Below, in pieces: positions 30,217 through 40,395 of a stretch of 64,000 bases of DNA; the first letter of the stretch is position 1, and each line of letters opens with the position of its first letter. Origin of the DNA: Hyphomicrobiales bacterium (lineage in GTDB: Bacteria; Pseudomonadota; Alphaproteobacteria; Rhizobiales; Rhizobiaceae); NCBI GenBank assembly GCA_003577315.1, contig QEVK01000016.1:1-64000 (forward strand). Reading direction: 5' to 3'. Both the position numbers and the translations under genes were made by a program. The notes beneath the pieces were generated by a model. That model did not search any database. It had not been told where the DNA came from and worked only from the letters and a program-made list of their open reading frames with translations.

Positions 30217-30693
30217 CTACCGCCCCAGCACCATCGCCCAGTAGCGCTGGCCGTTGCCGTCGGAGGCATGGGCGAGGCCGTAGCGGGAAAAGCGCGGGTC
30301 GAGCATGTTGGCGCGGTGGCCGGGCGAGGCCATCCACATGGCGAACAGGCGCTGCGGCTCCATGCGGCCATGCGCGAGGTTCTCGGCCGCCGGCGCGGCG
30401 ACGCCGGCGCTGCGCATCCGCGTCGCGAAGTCGCGGCCGAACCCCGTGGTGTGCTCCATCTTGCCCGAGCGGGCCATGTAGGCGGCCTGGCTGATCGCCG
30501 CCTTCTCCAGCGTGCGGTCGGGCGACAGCGGCGGCAGGCCGGCGGCGGCGCGGATCTGCGACACATGCGCCACGGCGGCGCCGGACGCGCCCGCGCCCTC
30601 GCGCCCGGCCCCGCCGGTCTGGCAGGCGGCGAGCGCCAGCGCGGCAAGCAGGGCGGCAAGGCGAAGGATGTTTGCCGGGATCGATCCAGTCAT
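30217..30693 (-). CDS. CAP/SCP-domain lipoprotein
   Basis: 158 aa. A short signal sequence ends in LALAAC, a lipobox, so the mature protein starts at Cys24 and is membrane-anchored. The CAP fold shows [24 protein letters not shown] and [11 protein letters not shown], the conserved histidines and glutamate of the family. Bacterial CAP proteins are secreted or surface proteins of largely unknown action, sometimes with peptidoglycan or lipid binding. ATG 30693 was chosen because it gives a normal lipoprotein signal; an upstream ATG would add an unlikely leader. Confidence 0.85.
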   Translation of the reverse strand: MTGSIPANILRLAALLAALALAACQTGGAGREGAGASGAAVAHVSQIRAAAGLPPLSPDRTLEKAAISQAAYMARSGKMEHTTGFGRDFATRMRSAGVAAPAAENLAHGRMEPQRLFAMWMASPGHRANMLDPRFSRYGLAHASDGNGQRYWAMVLGR

Positions 30694-30758
30694 GGGAGCC
30701 CAGGCCGGATTTCGGCGCGCATCCGTCAAGCCGTCCCGCGGCATTCCGGGCGGCATGG

Positions 30759-32024
30759 TCATTCCTCCTCGTCGACCACGTGCAGCCGCAGCCGCCCGGC
30801 CGGCGCGGCGGCGACCCGGCGGGCGGGCTCGTCGCGCCCGGCGGCGGCCTCTCCCGCATCCGCGCCCCCGGGCGCGCCGAGCTCCAGCGCCTCGATCTTG
30901 GCGCCGCGCTTCGTCACCTTGTCGGTCGAGGTCAGGATCATGTCGATGTCGCGATTGGCCTGCGAGAAATGCGCCTGAAGCTTGCGCACCCGGTCGTCGA
31001 GGCGGCCGACATCCTCCATCAGCCGCACCACTTCGTGCTGGATCAGATGCGCCTGCTCGCGCATCCTGGCATCCTTCAGCACCGCCTGGATCACCTGGAT
31101 CGACAGCATCAAAAGCGACGGCGAGACGATGACGATGCGCGCGCGGTGCGCCTTCTGCACCAGCCCCTCGAAATCCTCGTGGATGCCGGCGAAGATCGAT
31201 TCGGACGGCACGAACAGGAAGGCGGTGTCCTGCGTCTCGCCCTGGATCAGGTACTTGTCGGCGATGGCCCTGATATGCACCTCGACGTCGCGGCGGAACG
31301 CCTGCGCCGCGTAGCGCTGGCCTTCCGCATTGTCGGCCTCGGCCGCCGCGCGCATCGCGCTCCACGATTCGAGCGGAAACTTGGCGTCGATGACGAGGTC
31401 GGGCGCGCCGTTCGGCATCCTGACGAGGCAGTCCGGCCGGTTGCCGTTCGACAGCGTCGCCTGGAACTCGTAGGCGCCCTTGGGCAGGCCGTCGGCGACG
31501 ATCGCCTCCATGCGGCTCTGGCCGAAGGCGCCGCGCGTCTGCTTGTTGGACAGGATCTGCTGGAGCTGCACCACCTGCCCGGCGAGCGACTGGATGTTGG
31601 ACTGGGCGCTGTCGATGACGGCGAGCCGCTCCTGCAACTTCGCCAGGTTCTCGTGCGTCGAGCGCGTCTGCTCGGTGAGCGACTGGCCGAGCCGCGAGGT
31701 CATGCCGTCGAGGCGCTCGCCTATGGCCTTCGTCAGCTCCGCCTGCCGGCTGCCGAACACATCCGCCAGCGCGCCCATGCGGCCCTGCATCTCCGCCTGC
31801 GCCCGGGCGATCTCGGCCATGCGCGCCTCGGCCTCCCGCGCGCGCTCGGCCGCCTCGACGGCCGCCCGGGCCCGCGCCCCGCCCGCCCGCCACAGGGCTA
31901 GCGCAAGCACGAGCACGGCCAGCAGCGCCACGCCGCCCGCCGCGGCGAGGGCCTGGCCGAGCGTGACCGCGCCGGCGCCGAGCCGCGCGACGGGAAGCGA
32001 AAGCAGCGGGTAAAGATCGTCCAT
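30759..32024 (-). CDS. rmuC: DNA recombination protein RmuC
   Basis: 421 aa. A membrane span at about 25-45 ([19 protein letters not shown]) is followed by a coiled coil (about 48-130) and the RmuC nuclease-like domain, with [30 protein letters not shown] and [16 protein letters not shown]. The DAK in IDAKFPLE corresponds to the PD-(D/E)xK-type core. RmuC limits DNA inversions at short inverted repeats. It is divergent from def with a 113-bp gap. ATG 32024 gives a short hydrophilic lead before the anchor. Confidence 0.92.
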   Translation of the reverse strand: MDDLYPLLSLPVARLGAGAVTLGQALAAAGGVALLAVLVLALALWRAGGARARAAVEAAERAREAEARMAEIARAQAEMQGRMGALADVFGSRQAELTKAIGERLDGMTSRLGQSLTEQTRSTHENLAKLQERLAVIDSAQSNIQSLAGQVVQLQQILSNKQTRGAFGQSRMEAIVADGLPKGAYEFQATLSNGNRPDCLVRMPNGAPDLVIDAKFPLESWSAMRAAAEADNAEGQRYAAQAFRRDVEVHIRAIADKYLIQGETQDTAFLFVPSESIFAGIHEDFEGLVQKAHRARIVIVSPSLLMLSIQVIQAVLKDARMREQAHLIQHEVVRLMEDVGRLDDRVRKLQAHFSQANRDIDMILTSTDKVTKRGAKIEALELGAPGGADAGEAAAGRDEPARRVAAAPAGRLRLHVVDEEE

Positions 32025-32137
32025 CGGGACAGGATAGGCGATTCGCCCGCGCCGCATAAGACCAAAAGGTGAACAAGGTTGCCGAAGCCCCGCGAAAGCC
32101 GTTGACGCGCCGGGGCGGCGCGATTACCTGACGGGGC

Positions 32138-32677
32138 ATGATACGACCGCTCGTCATCCTTCCCGATCCCGTGCTGCGCCAGGTCTCCAGGCCGGTGGAG
32201 CGCGTCGACGACGACCTGCGCCGGCTGGCCGACGACATGCTGGAGACGATGTACGACGCGCCCGGCATCGGGCTGGCGGCGATCCAGATCGGCGTGCCGC
32301 TGAGGCTCCTGGTCATCGACCTCGCCAAGGAGGACCAGCCGAAGGAGCCGCAGGTCATCGTCAACCCGCAGATCGTCGCCCATGGCGACGCGGCTTCCGT
32401 CTACGAGGAAGGGTGCCTGTCGATCCCGGAATATTACGCCGAGGTCGAGCGGCCGGCGACGGTGACGGTCGCCTGTCTCGACCGCGACGGCAAGGAGCGG
32501 ACCATCGAGGCCGACGGGCTGATGGCCACCTGCCTGCAGCACGAGATCGACCATCTCAACGGCGTGCTGTTCATCGACCACATCTCCAAGCTCAAGCGCG
32601 ACATGGTGGTGCGCAAGTTCAGGAAGCTGGCCAGGGACAAGGCCGCCGACAGGACCCCCGGCCGGCTTGCGGTCTAG
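32138..32677 (+). CDS. def: Peptide deformylase
   Basis: 179 aa. All three deformylase motifs are present: [10 protein letters not shown] (motif 1, with Ile where Pro is usual), EGCLSIP (metal-binding Cys), and QHEIDHLNG (HExxH metal site). It removes the formyl group from new polypeptides. It heads the translation-related operon def-fmt-truA, followed by fmt after 10 bp. The Ile-for-Pro change in motif 1 is common in alphaproteobacterial enzymes and should not stop activity. Confidence 0.96.
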   Translation: MIRPLVILPDPVLRQVSRPVERVDDDLRRLADDMLETMYDAPGIGLAAIQIGVPLRLLVIDLAKEDQPKEPQVIVNPQIVAHGDAASVYEEGCLSIPEYYAEVERPATVTVACLDRDGKERTIEADGLMATCLQHEIDHLNGVLFIDHISKLKRDMVVRKFRKLARDKAADRTPGRLAV

Positions 32678-32687
32678 GGTGGGCCGG

Positions 32688-33623
32688 ATGGCCCTGCGCG
32701 TCATCTTCATGGGCACGCCGGAGTTCTCGGCCGCCACGCTGCGCGCGCTGGCGAGGGCCGGGCACGACATCGCCGCCGTCTACTGCCAGCCGCCGCGTCC
32801 AGCCGGCCGGCGCGGGCTGGAGCTGACGAGATCGCCGGTGCATCTGGCCGCCGAGGAGCTGGGCATCGAGGTGCGCACGCCGCGCTCGCTGAAGGGCAAG
32901 GACGAGCAGGCCGCCTTCCGTGCCCTCGACGCCGACGTCGCCGTCGTCGTCGCCTACGGCCTTTTGCTGCCGAAGGAGATTCTCGAAGGCACGCGGCTCG
33001 GCGCCTATAACGGCCACGCCTCGCTCTTGCCGCGCTGGCGGGGCGCCGCCCCCATCCAGCGCGCCATCATGGCGGGCGACGCCGAGACCGGCATGATGGT
33101 GATGAAGATGGACGAGGGGCTGGACACCGGCCCCGTCGCCATGACGGAGCGCGTGGCGATCTCCCCCGACATGACGGCGGGCGAGCTGCACGATACGCTG
33201 ATGGAGACGGGCGCGGCGCTGATGGTGCGCGCGCTCGATGCCCTCGAAAGGGGCGAGCTGCGGCTTTCGCCCCAGGACGAGGACGGCGCGACCTACGCCA
33301 GGAAGATTTCCAAGGAGGAAAGCCGCATCGACTGGTCGGCGCCGGCGGACGAGGTCCACAACCGCATCCGCGGCCTGTCGCCCTTCCCCGGCGCGTGGTG
33401 CGAGATGGCGGCGGGCGGCAGGGCCGAGCGGGTCAAGCTGCTGCGCTCGACGCTTGCAGATGGCAGCGGCCGGCCGGGCGAGATCCTCGACGACGCGCTC
33501 GCCGTCGCCTGCGGCGAAGGCGCGGTGCGGCTCACCGAAGTGCAGCGCGCCGGCGGCAGGGCGATGGGCGCGCGGGAGTTCCTGCGCGGCGCCAAGCTCG
33601 GCAAGGGGGATTTCCTGTCGTGA
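32688..33623 (+). CDS. fmt: Methionyl-tRNA formyltransferase
   Basis: 311 aa. N-terminal formyl-transferase domain with [18 protein letters not shown], the SLLP folate motif in [20 protein letters not shown], and the catalytic Asp in [10 protein letters not shown]; the C-terminal OB-like domain binds tRNA. It formylates Met-tRNAi using 10-formyl-tetrahydrofolate. The usual INVHASLLP reads YNGHASLLP here; the catalytic Asn and His are kept. The start at 32688 lies 10 bp after def, with GGGTGGG-like Shine-Dalgarno bases. Confidence 0.96.
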   Translation: MALRVIFMGTPEFSAATLRALARAGHDIAAVYCQPPRPAGRRGLELTRSPVHLAAEELGIEVRTPRSLKGKDEQAAFRALDADVAVVVAYGLLLPKEILEGTRLGAYNGHASLLPRWRGAAPIQRAIMAGDAETGMMVMKMDEGLDTGPVAMTERVAISPDMTAGELHDTLMETGAALMVRALDALERGELRLSPQDEDGATYARKISKEESRIDWSAPADEVHNRIRGLSPFPGAWCEMAAGGRAERVKLLRSTLADGSGRPGEILDDALAVACGEGAVRLTEVQRAGGRAMGAREFLRGAKLGKGDFLS

Positions 33624-33639
33624 ACGCCCCGATCTAGCC

Positions 33640-34383
33640 ATGCCGCGCTACCGCCTCGACATCGAATATGACGGCCGCTTCTATGCCGGCTGGCAGCGGC
33701 AGGCGGACCTGCCGACGGTACAGGAAGCGATCGAGAAGGCGGTGCTGGCCTTCACCGGCGAGACCGTGACGATCCGCGGCGCCGGCCGCACCGACGCGGG
33801 CGTCCACGCCACCGGACAGGTGGCCCATGTCGATCTTTCCCGCGAGTGGCAGGCCGACAAGGTGCAGGGCGCGCTCAACGCGCATCTTTCGCTCGCCGGC
33901 GAGCATGTCGCCGTGCTCGCCGCCGCCCGCGCGGCCGAGGGTTTCGACGCCCGCTTCTCGGCGAGGGCCCGGCACTATCTCTACGTCATCCTCAACCGGC
34001 GCGCGCCGGCGGCGCTGCTGCGCGGCAACGTCTGGCACGTGCCGAAGGCGCTCGACGCGCGCGCCATGCACGCGGCGGCGCAGCGGCTCCTCGGCAAGCA
34101 CGACTTCACCACCTTCCGCTCGGCCCAGTGCCAGTCGGACAGCCCGGTCAAGACGCTCGACCGGCTCGACGTGACGCAGGCCGGCGACCTGATCGAGATC
34201 CGCGCCTCCGCGCGCTCGTTCCTGCACAACCAGGTGCGCTCGATGGTCGGCTCGCTGAAGCGGGTCGGTGAAGGCGGCTGGAGCGCCGACGACCTCGAGG
34301 CGGCGCTGAAGGCCGCCGACCGCGCCCGCTGCGGCCAGGTCGCCCCGCCCGACGGGCTCTATCTGGTCAAGGTCGACTACTGA
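33640..34383 (+). CDS. truA: tRNA pseudouridine(38-40) synthase TruA
   Basis: 247 aa. The catalytic aspartate is in [17 protein letters not shown], and the family N-terminus [17 protein letters not shown] and [15 protein letters not shown] are clear. It isomerises U38-U40 in the anticodon arm of many tRNAs. It is third in def-fmt-truA, 16 bp after fmt. Its last 7 bp overlap the convergent membrane-protein gene on the minus strand. Confidence 0.96.
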   Translation: MPRYRLDIEYDGRFYAGWQRQADLPTVQEAIEKAVLAFTGETVTIRGAGRTDAGVHATGQVAHVDLSREWQADKVQGALNAHLSLAGEHVAVLAAARAAEGFDARFSARARHYLYVILNRRAPAALLRGNVWHVPKALDARAMHAAAQRLLGKHDFTTFRSAQCQSDSPVKTLDRLDVTQAGDLIEIRASARSFLHNQVRSMVGSLKRVGEGGWSADDLEAALKAADRARCGQVAPPDGLYLVKVDY

Positions 34384-34973
34384 AGCGGGCCGATGCGCAG
34401 GATGTCCTGAAGCGCGAACAGCGTCAGCAGCGAGGCCACCAGCATGAAGGCGAACACGGCCGTCGCCGTCGCCAGCCCCTTCTCGAGGGCGGCGTCGGTC
34501 AGCCGCCAGTAGAGCACCAGCGTGGCGATGAAGACGGCGACGGAAAGGCCGACGGCGAGATCGTCCGCCCCGGGCACGAACAGGCGCATCAGCGACACCG
34601 GCAGCGTTATCCAGGCGAAGATGGCCGAGCCCCAGTTGCTGGCCACGACATAGTGGACGAAGCGATGGCGGATGTCGGCATAGGGGGCGACCGCCGCCAG
34701 CGCCGCGAGCGGCAGCACCCAGGCACCGAGATCGGCCAGCGCCAGCCGCACCAGCATCGAGAGCCTGAGGCCGAAGCTTGCGTCCGCGCCGGCGAGATCG
34801 CCGGCCAGCGGCACCCAGCTCGCCAGCATCGCCGGCCCCGCCACCACGATGGCGAAGAACGAGTTCCAGAAGCCGTCGAGCGACAGGTCGAGCAGGCGCA
34901 GGCCGTCGCGCTTGCCGATCATCATGCGCCATGCGCCGAGAAGCTGGCGGAAGATGTCCTCGGCCGGCGGCAT
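34377..34973 (-). CDS. Hypothetical multi-span membrane protein
   Basis: 198 aa with five or six hydrophobic segments, such as [37 protein letters not shown] and [19 protein letters not shown]. The N-terminal 30 residues are amphipathic and cytoplasmic. No functional motif can be seen. It starts 2 bp after the dapE stop on the same strand, so it is translated from the dapE message; similar small membrane proteins often sit beside dapE in rhizobia. Function unknown. Confidence 0.8.
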   Translation of the reverse strand: MPPAEDIFRQLLGAWRMMIGKRDGLRLLDLSLDGFWNSFFAIVVAGPAMLASWVPLAGDLAGADASFGLRLSMLVRLALADLGAWVLPLAALAAVAPYADIRHRFVHYVVASNWGSAIFAWITLPVSLMRLFVPGADDLAVGLSVAVFIATLVLYWRLTDAALEKGLATATAVFAFMLVASLLTLFALQDILRIGPLQ

Positions 34974-34974
34974 C

Positions 34975-36162
34975 TCAGCCGAACCAGTCCTCGAGGAAGC
35001 GCCGGTAGACGCGCGTCAGCGCCTCGAGATCGTCGAGCGCGACGCGCTCGTCGACCATGTGCATGGTCTGGCCGACCAGCCCGAACTCCACCACCGGGCA
35101 GTAGTCCTTGATGAAGCGGGCATCCGATGTGCCGCCCGAGGTCGAGAGCGCGGGCGCGCGGCCCGTCACCGCCCGGATGGCCGCGGCCAGGCCCGACACC
35201 AGCTTCTCGTCGCGGGTGAGGAAGACCGGGCTCGGCCGGTCGCGCCAGACCAGCTCGAAGGAGACGCCGTCCTTGCGCCCGGGGCGAAGCTTTGCCCTTT
35301 CGGCGGCGCAGTCGAGCCGGTTGTGGATCTCGGCCTGGAGCGATTCGACCGTCCAGCCGTCGTTGAAGCGCACGTTGAAGGTCGCGGTCGCCCTGGCGGG
35401 AATGACATTGGTGGCGCAGTTGCCGACATCGACGGTGGTGACTTCCAGGTTGGACGGCTGGAAATCCTGCGTCCCCGCATCGAGCGCCGGGTGCATCAGC
35501 GCGTCGAGAAGCGCGACCAGCCCGCGCACCGGGTTGTCGGCCAGATGCGGATAGGCGACGTGGCCCTGCCTGCCGCGCACGACGATGTCGCCGGTGAGCG
35601 AGCCGCGCCGGCCGATCTTGATCGTGTCGCCGAGCGCCTGCGGGTTGGTCGGCTCGCCGACGAGGGCCGCGTCCCAGCGCTCTCCGCGCGCGGCCGCCCA
35701 TTCGAGCAGCTTGACCGTGCCGTTGATCGAGGGGCCTTCCTCGTCGCCGGCGATCAGCAGCGACACCGAGCCCTTCGGCGCGCCCCGCGCCTCGACATGG
35801 CGGGCGAGCGCGGCGACGAAGCAGGCGATGCCGCCCTTCATGTCGACCGCGCCGCGCCCGTACATGAAGCCGTCGGCGACATGGGCGGAAAAGGGCGGGT
35901 GCGTCCAGTCCGCCTCGTCGCCCGGCGGCACCACGTCGGTGTGGCCGGCGAACATCAGATGCGGGCCGCCGCTTCCCAGGCGGGCATAGAGGTTCTCGAC
36001 GTCCGGCGTGCCGTCCTCGCGAAAGACCGGCCGCTCGACGGAAAAGCCCAGCGGCGCGACCATCGCCTCGAGCGCGGAAAGCGCGCCGCCTTCGGCCGGC
36101 GTGACCGAGGGGCAGCGGATCAGGGCGGCGAGGTTTCGTGCGGGGTCCGTCGGCAGGCTCAT
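34975..36162 (-). CDS. dapE: Succinyl-diaminopimelate desuccinylase
   Basis: 395 aa, M20 metallopeptidase family. Metal ligands are seen in [13 protein letters not shown] (His), [10 protein letters not shown] (Asp) and [12 protein letters not shown] (the Glu pair), and the DapE-specific region [13 protein letters not shown] is present. It hydrolyses N-succinyl-L,L-diaminopimelate to L,L-DAP in lysine and cell-wall synthesis. dapD of the same pathway lies about 500 bp upstream. The ATG at 36162 ([19 protein letters not shown]) matches the family start; an upstream ATG adds seven residues. Confidence 0.95.
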   Translation of the reverse strand: MSLPTDPARNLAALIRCPSVTPAEGGALSALEAMVAPLGFSVERPVFREDGTPDVENLYARLGSGGPHLMFAGHTDVVPPGDEADWTHPPFSAHVADGFMYGRGAVDMKGGIACFVAALARHVEARGAPKGSVSLLIAGDEEGPSINGTVKLLEWAAARGERWDAALVGEPTNPQALGDTIKIGRRGSLTGDIVVRGRQGHVAYPHLADNPVRGLVALLDALMHPALDAGTQDFQPSNLEVTTVDVGNCATNVIPARATATFNVRFNDGWTVESLQAEIHNRLDCAAERAKLRPGRKDGVSFELVWRDRPSPVFLTRDEKLVSGLAAAIRAVTGRAPALSTSGGTSDARFIKDYCPVVEFGLVGQTMHMVDERVALDDLEALTRVYRRFLEDWFG

Positions 36163-36252
36163 GACAGGCAAGGCATAGTCCAAACCCGTGCGCGTGTCAC
36201 CGGGCAGGCGCGGCCTTCGCTGATGCCACGCGCCCGCGCGCTTCGCGGCCGC

Positions 36253-36642
36253 CTATTTCGGCGCGTTGGAGCGCTGGCCGTATTTGTTGGGGCCGGGCGT
36301 GCCGGGGATCAGGCACAAGGCGAGATAGGCGATCAGGCCCGCGAACATGAACAGCAGCGCGAAGAAGCCGGAGCGGCCGAAATCGTGGATGCGCTTGGCG
36401 GCAAGCGCGATATGGGCGAGCTGGCCGAGCAGGAAGACGGCGCTTTGCAGGTTGGTCATCGGCGACAGAACCAGCGTCTGCGCCGGGTCGAAATCGCCGT
36501 TGGCCAGCGTGCCGAGCACCGGCTGGAGATAGCGGTAGACGATGAACACCTGAACGGTGAAGACGAACAGCCCGGCCAGCGCATAGACGCTGCGGTCTAT
36601 GCGCCCGGAAAAGCCGAAGAACAGCCAGGCCATCTGCGCCAT
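36253..36642 (-). CDS. DUF805 small membrane protein
   Basis: 129 aa, three to four membrane spans. The DUF805 hallmarks are near the N-terminus (FFGFSGRIDRSVYAL) and in the middle (AKRIHDFGRSGFFAL), followed by CLIPGTPGPNKYG at the end. The family is widespread, sits in the inner membrane, and has no firm function. It lies between dapE and dapD on the same strand (36 bp after dapD), so it is probably co-transcribed with the lysine genes. Confidence 0.88.
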   Translation of the reverse strand: MAQMAWLFFGFSGRIDRSVYALAGLFVFTVQVFIVYRYLQPVLGTLANGDFDPAQTLVLSPMTNLQSAVFLLGQLAHIALAAKRIHDFGRSGFFALLFMFAGLIAYLALCLIPGTPGPNKYGQRSNAPK

Positions 36643-36678
36643 GTGGAACGTCCGCTTCCTTCGCCTTCGCCCGCCCGC

Positions 36679-37533
36679 TCAGTCGCGCAGCAGCTCGTTG
36701 ATCGAGGTCTTGGAGCGCGTCTTCTCGTCGACCTTCTTGACGATGACGGCGCAATAAAGGCTCGGCCCCCAGTTCTCGCCCGGCACGTTCTTGCCGGGCA
36801 TGGTCCCGGCGACGACCACCGAATAGGGCGGGACCTCGCCGTAGAAGACCTCGCCGGTGTCGCGGTCGACGATCTTGGTCGACTTGCCGATGAACACGCC
36901 CATGCCCAGCACCGAGCCCTCGCGCACGATGCAGCCCTCCACCACCTCGGAGCGCGCGCCGATGAAGCAGTTGTCCTCGATGATGGTCGGGCCGGCCTGC
37001 ATCGGCTCCAGCACGCCGCCGATGCCGACGCCGCCGGACAGGTGCACGTTCCTGCCGATCTGGGCGCAGGAGCCGACCGTCGCCCAGGTGTCGACCATGG
37101 TGCCCTCGCCGACATGGGCGCCGAGATTGACGAAGGACGGCATCAGCACCGCGCCGGGCGCGATATAGGCCGAATGGCGCACCACGCAGTTGGGCACGGC
37201 GCGGAAGCCGGCGCGCTCGAACTCGTTGGCCGACCAGCCGTCGAACTTGGAGGCGACCTTGTCCCACCACACGGCCTCGCCCGGCCCGCCCTTCACCACC
37301 TCCATCGGGTTGAGGCGGAACGACAGAAGCACCGCCTTCTTCAGCCACTGGTTGACGGTCCACGTGCCGTCGGCCTGGCGCTGGGCGACGCGCGCCTCGC
37401 CCCGGTCGAGCAGGTCGAGCGCGGCCATGACCGCCTCGCGCACCTCGCCGCGCGTGTCGGTCGAGATCGCGTCGCGCTCCTCGAAGGCCTTCTCGACGGT
37501 CTTCTCCAGGGCTGCGAGGTCGGGTCTGGTCAT
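36679..37533 (-). CDS. dapD: 2,3,4,5-tetrahydropyridine-2,6-dicarboxylate N-succinyltransferase
   Basis: 284 aa, the usual DapD length. The N-terminal helical part is followed by a left-handed beta-helix of hexapeptide repeats (about residues 105-230), with [24 protein letters not shown]-like turns and [12 protein letters not shown]. It transfers succinyl from succinyl-CoA to tetrahydrodipicolinate, the step two before DapE. It is transcribed away from the LOG gene, with a 162-bp divergent promoter region. Confidence 0.96.
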   Translation of the reverse strand: MTRPDLAALEKTVEKAFEERDAISTDTRGEVREAVMAALDLLDRGEARVAQRQADGTWTVNQWLKKAVLLSFRLNPMEVVKGGPGEAVWWDKVASKFDGWSANEFERAGFRAVPNCVVRHSAYIAPGAVLMPSFVNLGAHVGEGTMVDTWATVGSCAQIGRNVHLSGGVGIGGVLEPMQAGPTIIEDNCFIGARSEVVEGCIVREGSVLGMGVFIGKSTKIVDRDTGEVFYGEVPPYSVVVAGTMPGKNVPGENWGPSLYCAVIVKKVDEKTRSKTSINELLRD

Positions 37534-37695
37534 GGAAATGCTCCGCTACACGCGCTGTTAAGGGGTAGACAATAGGCTTTCGGGGGACGAGGTATTCCCA
37601 AGCCGGCGCGGAACCTATGCGAAGCGCGGATAGGGGTCAATCACGGGACGCGGCCGCCGGCCACGGCGGCCGGAGGAAGACGGGACAAAAGACGC

Positions 37696-38538
37696 ATGAA
37701 CCCGGAGGACAAGGCCGGCTGGACGCCGCTGCCGCACTCGCACGAGGATCTGGAGCGCGCCAAGGCCGTGCCCGACACGCCGCAGACGCGCGCCCGCGCC
37801 TACAGGCTCGCCTGGGACGACGCCGACTTCATGACCCGGCAGGAGCTGCGGCCGGTCAGGCTCCAGCTCGAGCTGCTCAAGCCCGAGATGACGCTGCTCG
37901 AACGCGGCATCCGCTCGACCGTGGTGCTGTTCGGCGGCGCGCGCATCCCCGAGCCCGGCGGCCCGGCCTGGGCGGCCAAGAACGAGACCCAGAGAAAGAA
38001 CCTGGAGGCCGCCGCCCGCTACTATGGCGAGGCGCGGCAGTTCGCGCGGCTGTGCTCGGAATATTCGGCCTCGACCTACTACCGCGAGTTCGTGGTCGTC
38101 ACCGGCGGCGGGCCGGGCGTGATGGAGGCCGGCAACAGGGGCGCGGCCGATTGCGGCGCGCCGTCGATCGGCCTCAACATCGTGCTGCCGCACGAGCAGG
38201 CCCCCAACGCCTACGTCACGCCGGAGCTGTGCTTCAACTTCCACTATTTCGCGATCCGCAAGATGCACTTCATCATGCGGGCCAAGGCCGTGGCCATCTT
38301 CCCCGGCGGCTTCGGCACCATGGACGAGCTGTTCGAGACGCTGACGCTGATCCAGACCGGGCGCATGGAGCGCGTGCCGGTGATCCTGTTCGGCAAGGAG
38401 TTCTGGAAGCGCGCGGTCGATCTCGACTATCTGGCCGAGCAGGGCACGATCTCGCCCGGCGACCAGAACATCATCGACGCCGTCGACACCGCCGACGAGG
38501 CGTGGGGGATCGTCAGCGACTTCTACCAGCTTCGCTGA
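37696..38538 (+). CDS. LOG-family protein (TIGR00730-type Rossmann fold)
   Basis: 280 aa. The nucleotide-binding motifs VVTGGGPGVMEAGNRGA and PGGFGTMDELFE, which define LOG/lysine-decarboxylase-like phosphoribohydrolases, are both present. Members release cytokinin or other bases from nucleoside 5'-monophosphates. This member has an extra 70-residue N-terminus (DADFMTRQELRPVRLQLELL) and belongs to the longer bacterial branch, for which a housekeeping nucleotidase role is as likely as cytokinin activation. It is alone on its strand, divergent from dapD. Confidence 0.85.
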   Translation: MNPEDKAGWTPLPHSHEDLERAKAVPDTPQTRARAYRLAWDDADFMTRQELRPVRLQLELLKPEMTLLERGIRSTVVLFGGARIPEPGGPAWAAKNETQRKNLEAAARYYGEARQFARLCSEYSASTYYREFVVVTGGGPGVMEAGNRGAADCGAPSIGLNIVLPHEQAPNAYVTPELCFNFHYFAIRKMHFIMRAKAVAIFPGGFGTMDELFETLTLIQTGRMERVPVILFGKEFWKRAVDLDYLAEQGTISPGDQNIIDAVDTADEAWGIVSDFYQLR

Positions 38539-38642
38539 GGCAGCGCCGCCCTCCAGCGCTGCCCCCCAGCGCCGCCCCCAGCGCCGCCATGTCGCAGCCG
38601 CGGCGGTGGCGGGCCGGCGCGGTTTCGTCTATGTATCCGCCC

Positions 38643-39050
38643 ATGAGCACGGCATCCCGCCAGACCTTCTTCGCTTCGCTGCGGCGCGACCGTCTGCTGT
38701 TCGCGCTGCTCGGCACGCTGGTGCTCTTCCTCCATACGCTCCAGCCGCTCGCTGCCGCGCAGGCGCCGGAAGGCGGGCATCTTTCGATCTGCACGCTCTA
38801 CGGCATCGACGACCAGGCGGCAGCGTCGGGCGACGCGCCCGCCGGCCCGCTCGACGACTGCCCGATCTGCCTGATCGGCAACGCCTGCTCCAGCGCCGCC
38901 GCCTACAAGGCCGCGCCAGCCGCCTTCGCCGCCTTCCCCGCGCCGGCCGCGCTCGTTTCCGCGCCGCCGCGCGCCGCGCTCAAGACCGGCCCCGCCGCGC
39001 GGCGGGACATACCGCCCCCGGCGATCCGCGCCCCGCCGCCCTCAGCCTGA
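38643..39050 (+). CDS. DUF2946-like small anchored protein with a CPIC motif
   Basis: 135 aa from ATG 38643. One N-terminal hydrophobic segment (LLFALLGTLVLFLHTLQPLA) acts as signal or anchor, then a short extracytoplasmic part with ICTLYG and DCPICLIGNAC, a pair of cysteine motifs suited to metal or disulfide chemistry, and an Ala/Pro-rich tail. DUF2946 proteins share this plan and often accompany copper genes. The next gene, 70 bp away, encodes a YcnI-PCuAC copper protein. The family assignment is moderate; an ATG at 38631 is an alternative start. Confidence 0.6.
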   Translation: MSTASRQTFFASLRRDRLLFALLGTLVLFLHTLQPLAAAQAPEGGHLSICTLYGIDDQAAASGDAPAGPLDDCPICLIGNACSSAAAYKAAPAAFAAFPAPAALVSAPPRAALKTGPAARRDIPPPAIRAPPPSA

Positions 39051-39120
39051 GAACGCACCGGCCGCCCCCTTCTTCCCCGGCGGCCGCAACCCCCGTTTTC
39101 AGACGCTGAAAGGAAAGACC

Positions 39121-40104
39121 ATGCGTCATCTTCTCGCCACCGCCGCAGCCTGCGCGCTGACGGCCGTCTCCATCGTCACCGCCCACGCCCATGCCACGCT
39201 GGAGAAGGCGGAAGCCGCCCCCGGCAGCTACAAGGCCGTCATCCGCATCCCGCACGGCTGCGACGGCCAGCCCACCGAAACGGTGCGCGTCGAGGTGCCG
39301 GAGGGCTATATCGGCGTCAAGCCGCAGCCCAAAGCCGGCTGGGACCTCGTCATCGAGAGCGGCGACTACGCCCATCCCTACAAGCTGCACGGACGCGACG
39401 TGTCCGCCGGGCCCAGGGTCGTCACCTGGTCCGGCGGCGCGCTTCAGGACGCCCATTACGACGAGTTCGTGCTGTCGGGCACGCTGGCGGGCGTCGAGGC
39501 CGGCCAGTCGCTGTTCTTCAAGACGCTCCAGCTGTGCGCCGACGGCAAGGTCGCGTGGGACCAGGTTCCCGCCGCCGGCCAGGACCCGCACGCGCTCGAC
39601 CATCCCGCGCCCGGCCTGACGATCCTGGCGGCCGGCGGCGGCCAGGGCGGCCACGCCATGAACCACGGCGCCGCGGCGGCGGGCGACGCGGTGACGGCCG
39701 GCGACATCGAGATCGCCTCGGCCTGGGCGCGCGCCATGCTGTCCGGCCAGAAGGCGGCCGGCGCCTACCTGACCGTGACCAACAAGGGCGGCGCGGCCGA
39801 CCGCCTGCTCGGCGGCTCGAGCCCGGCCGCCGGCAAGGTCGAGGTCCACACCATGGAGGTGGTCGACGACGTCATGACCATGCGCCCGGTCGAGGGCGGG
39901 CTGGAGATCCCGGCCGGCGGCACCGTCGAGCTGAAGCCCGGCAGCTACCACGTCATGTTCATGGACGTGGCCAAGCCCTTCGCCGAGGGCGACACCGTGC
40001 CGGTGACGCTGCGCTTCGAGAAGGCGGGCGAGGTCGAGCTTTCGCTGCCCGTGCGCGTCGTCAAAGGCGCGGGCCAGAACCACGGCCACGGCCACAAGGA
40101 CTGA
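39121..40104 (+). CDS. YcnI (DUF1775) - PCuAC fusion copper protein
   Basis: 327 aa. Signal peptide 1-23 (ends AHA). The mature protein starts at HATLEKAEAA, the histidine used for Cu(II) by YcnI-type domains, which here extends to about residue 155 (GWDLVIESGDYAHPYKL). A His/Gly-rich linker joins a second domain from about 195 that has the PCuAC copper site EVHTMEVVDDVMTM, then YHVMFM, matching H(M)-x10-M-x21-H-x-M. It is exported to the periplasm and probably carries copper to cytochrome oxidase. The His-rich tail (GHGHGHKD) may bind further metal. Confidence 0.88.
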   Translation: MRHLLATAAACALTAVSIVTAHAHATLEKAEAAPGSYKAVIRIPHGCDGQPTETVRVEVPEGYIGVKPQPKAGWDLVIESGDYAHPYKLHGRDVSAGPRVVTWSGGALQDAHYDEFVLSGTLAGVEAGQSLFFKTLQLCADGKVAWDQVPAAGQDPHALDHPAPGLTILAAGGGQGGHAMNHGAAAAGDAVTAGDIEIASAWARAMLSGQKAAGAYLTVTNKGGAADRLLGGSSPAAGKVEVHTMEVVDDVMTMRPVEGGLEIPAGGTVELKPGSYHVMFMDVAKPFAEGDTVPVTLRFEKAGEVELSLPVRVVKGAGQNHGHGHKD

Positions 40105-40150
40105 CGGCCCCGGATCGGCTCAGGTCTCCCCGTCGACGGGGTCCGGCGGA

Positions 40151-40175
40151 CGGGTCGAGTTCGTGGCTCGACCCG
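40151..40175 (+). terminator. Hairpin after the YcnI-PCuAC gene
   Basis: CGGGTCGAG and CTCGACCCG form a perfect 9-bp stem with loop TTCGTGG, 46 bp past the stop. There is no U-tract, so termination would need Rho. The rest of the 291-bp gap up to 40395 shows another short palindrome (CCCCGTCGACGGGG near 40125) and a less GC-rich stretch just before the next gene. Confidence 0.4.
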
Positions 40176-40395
40176 GCGGTCGGTTCCCGACGGCGGAGGA
40201 GGGGCGATCCGGCCCGAGCCTGAACCGCGCCGGCACACGTCCGACGGTTTCCGGGGTGCGGCCTGTCTCTCCTTCCCGCATCCCGGAAGCCCGGCGCGGC
40301 GCGCCGGGCTCCGCCATCGATACCTTTCCTAAACGGTTTTGTGCCACGGTCGCCCCGGAGCAGCCTAGAACAACAAGAAGGCTCGAGGCGCGCAG

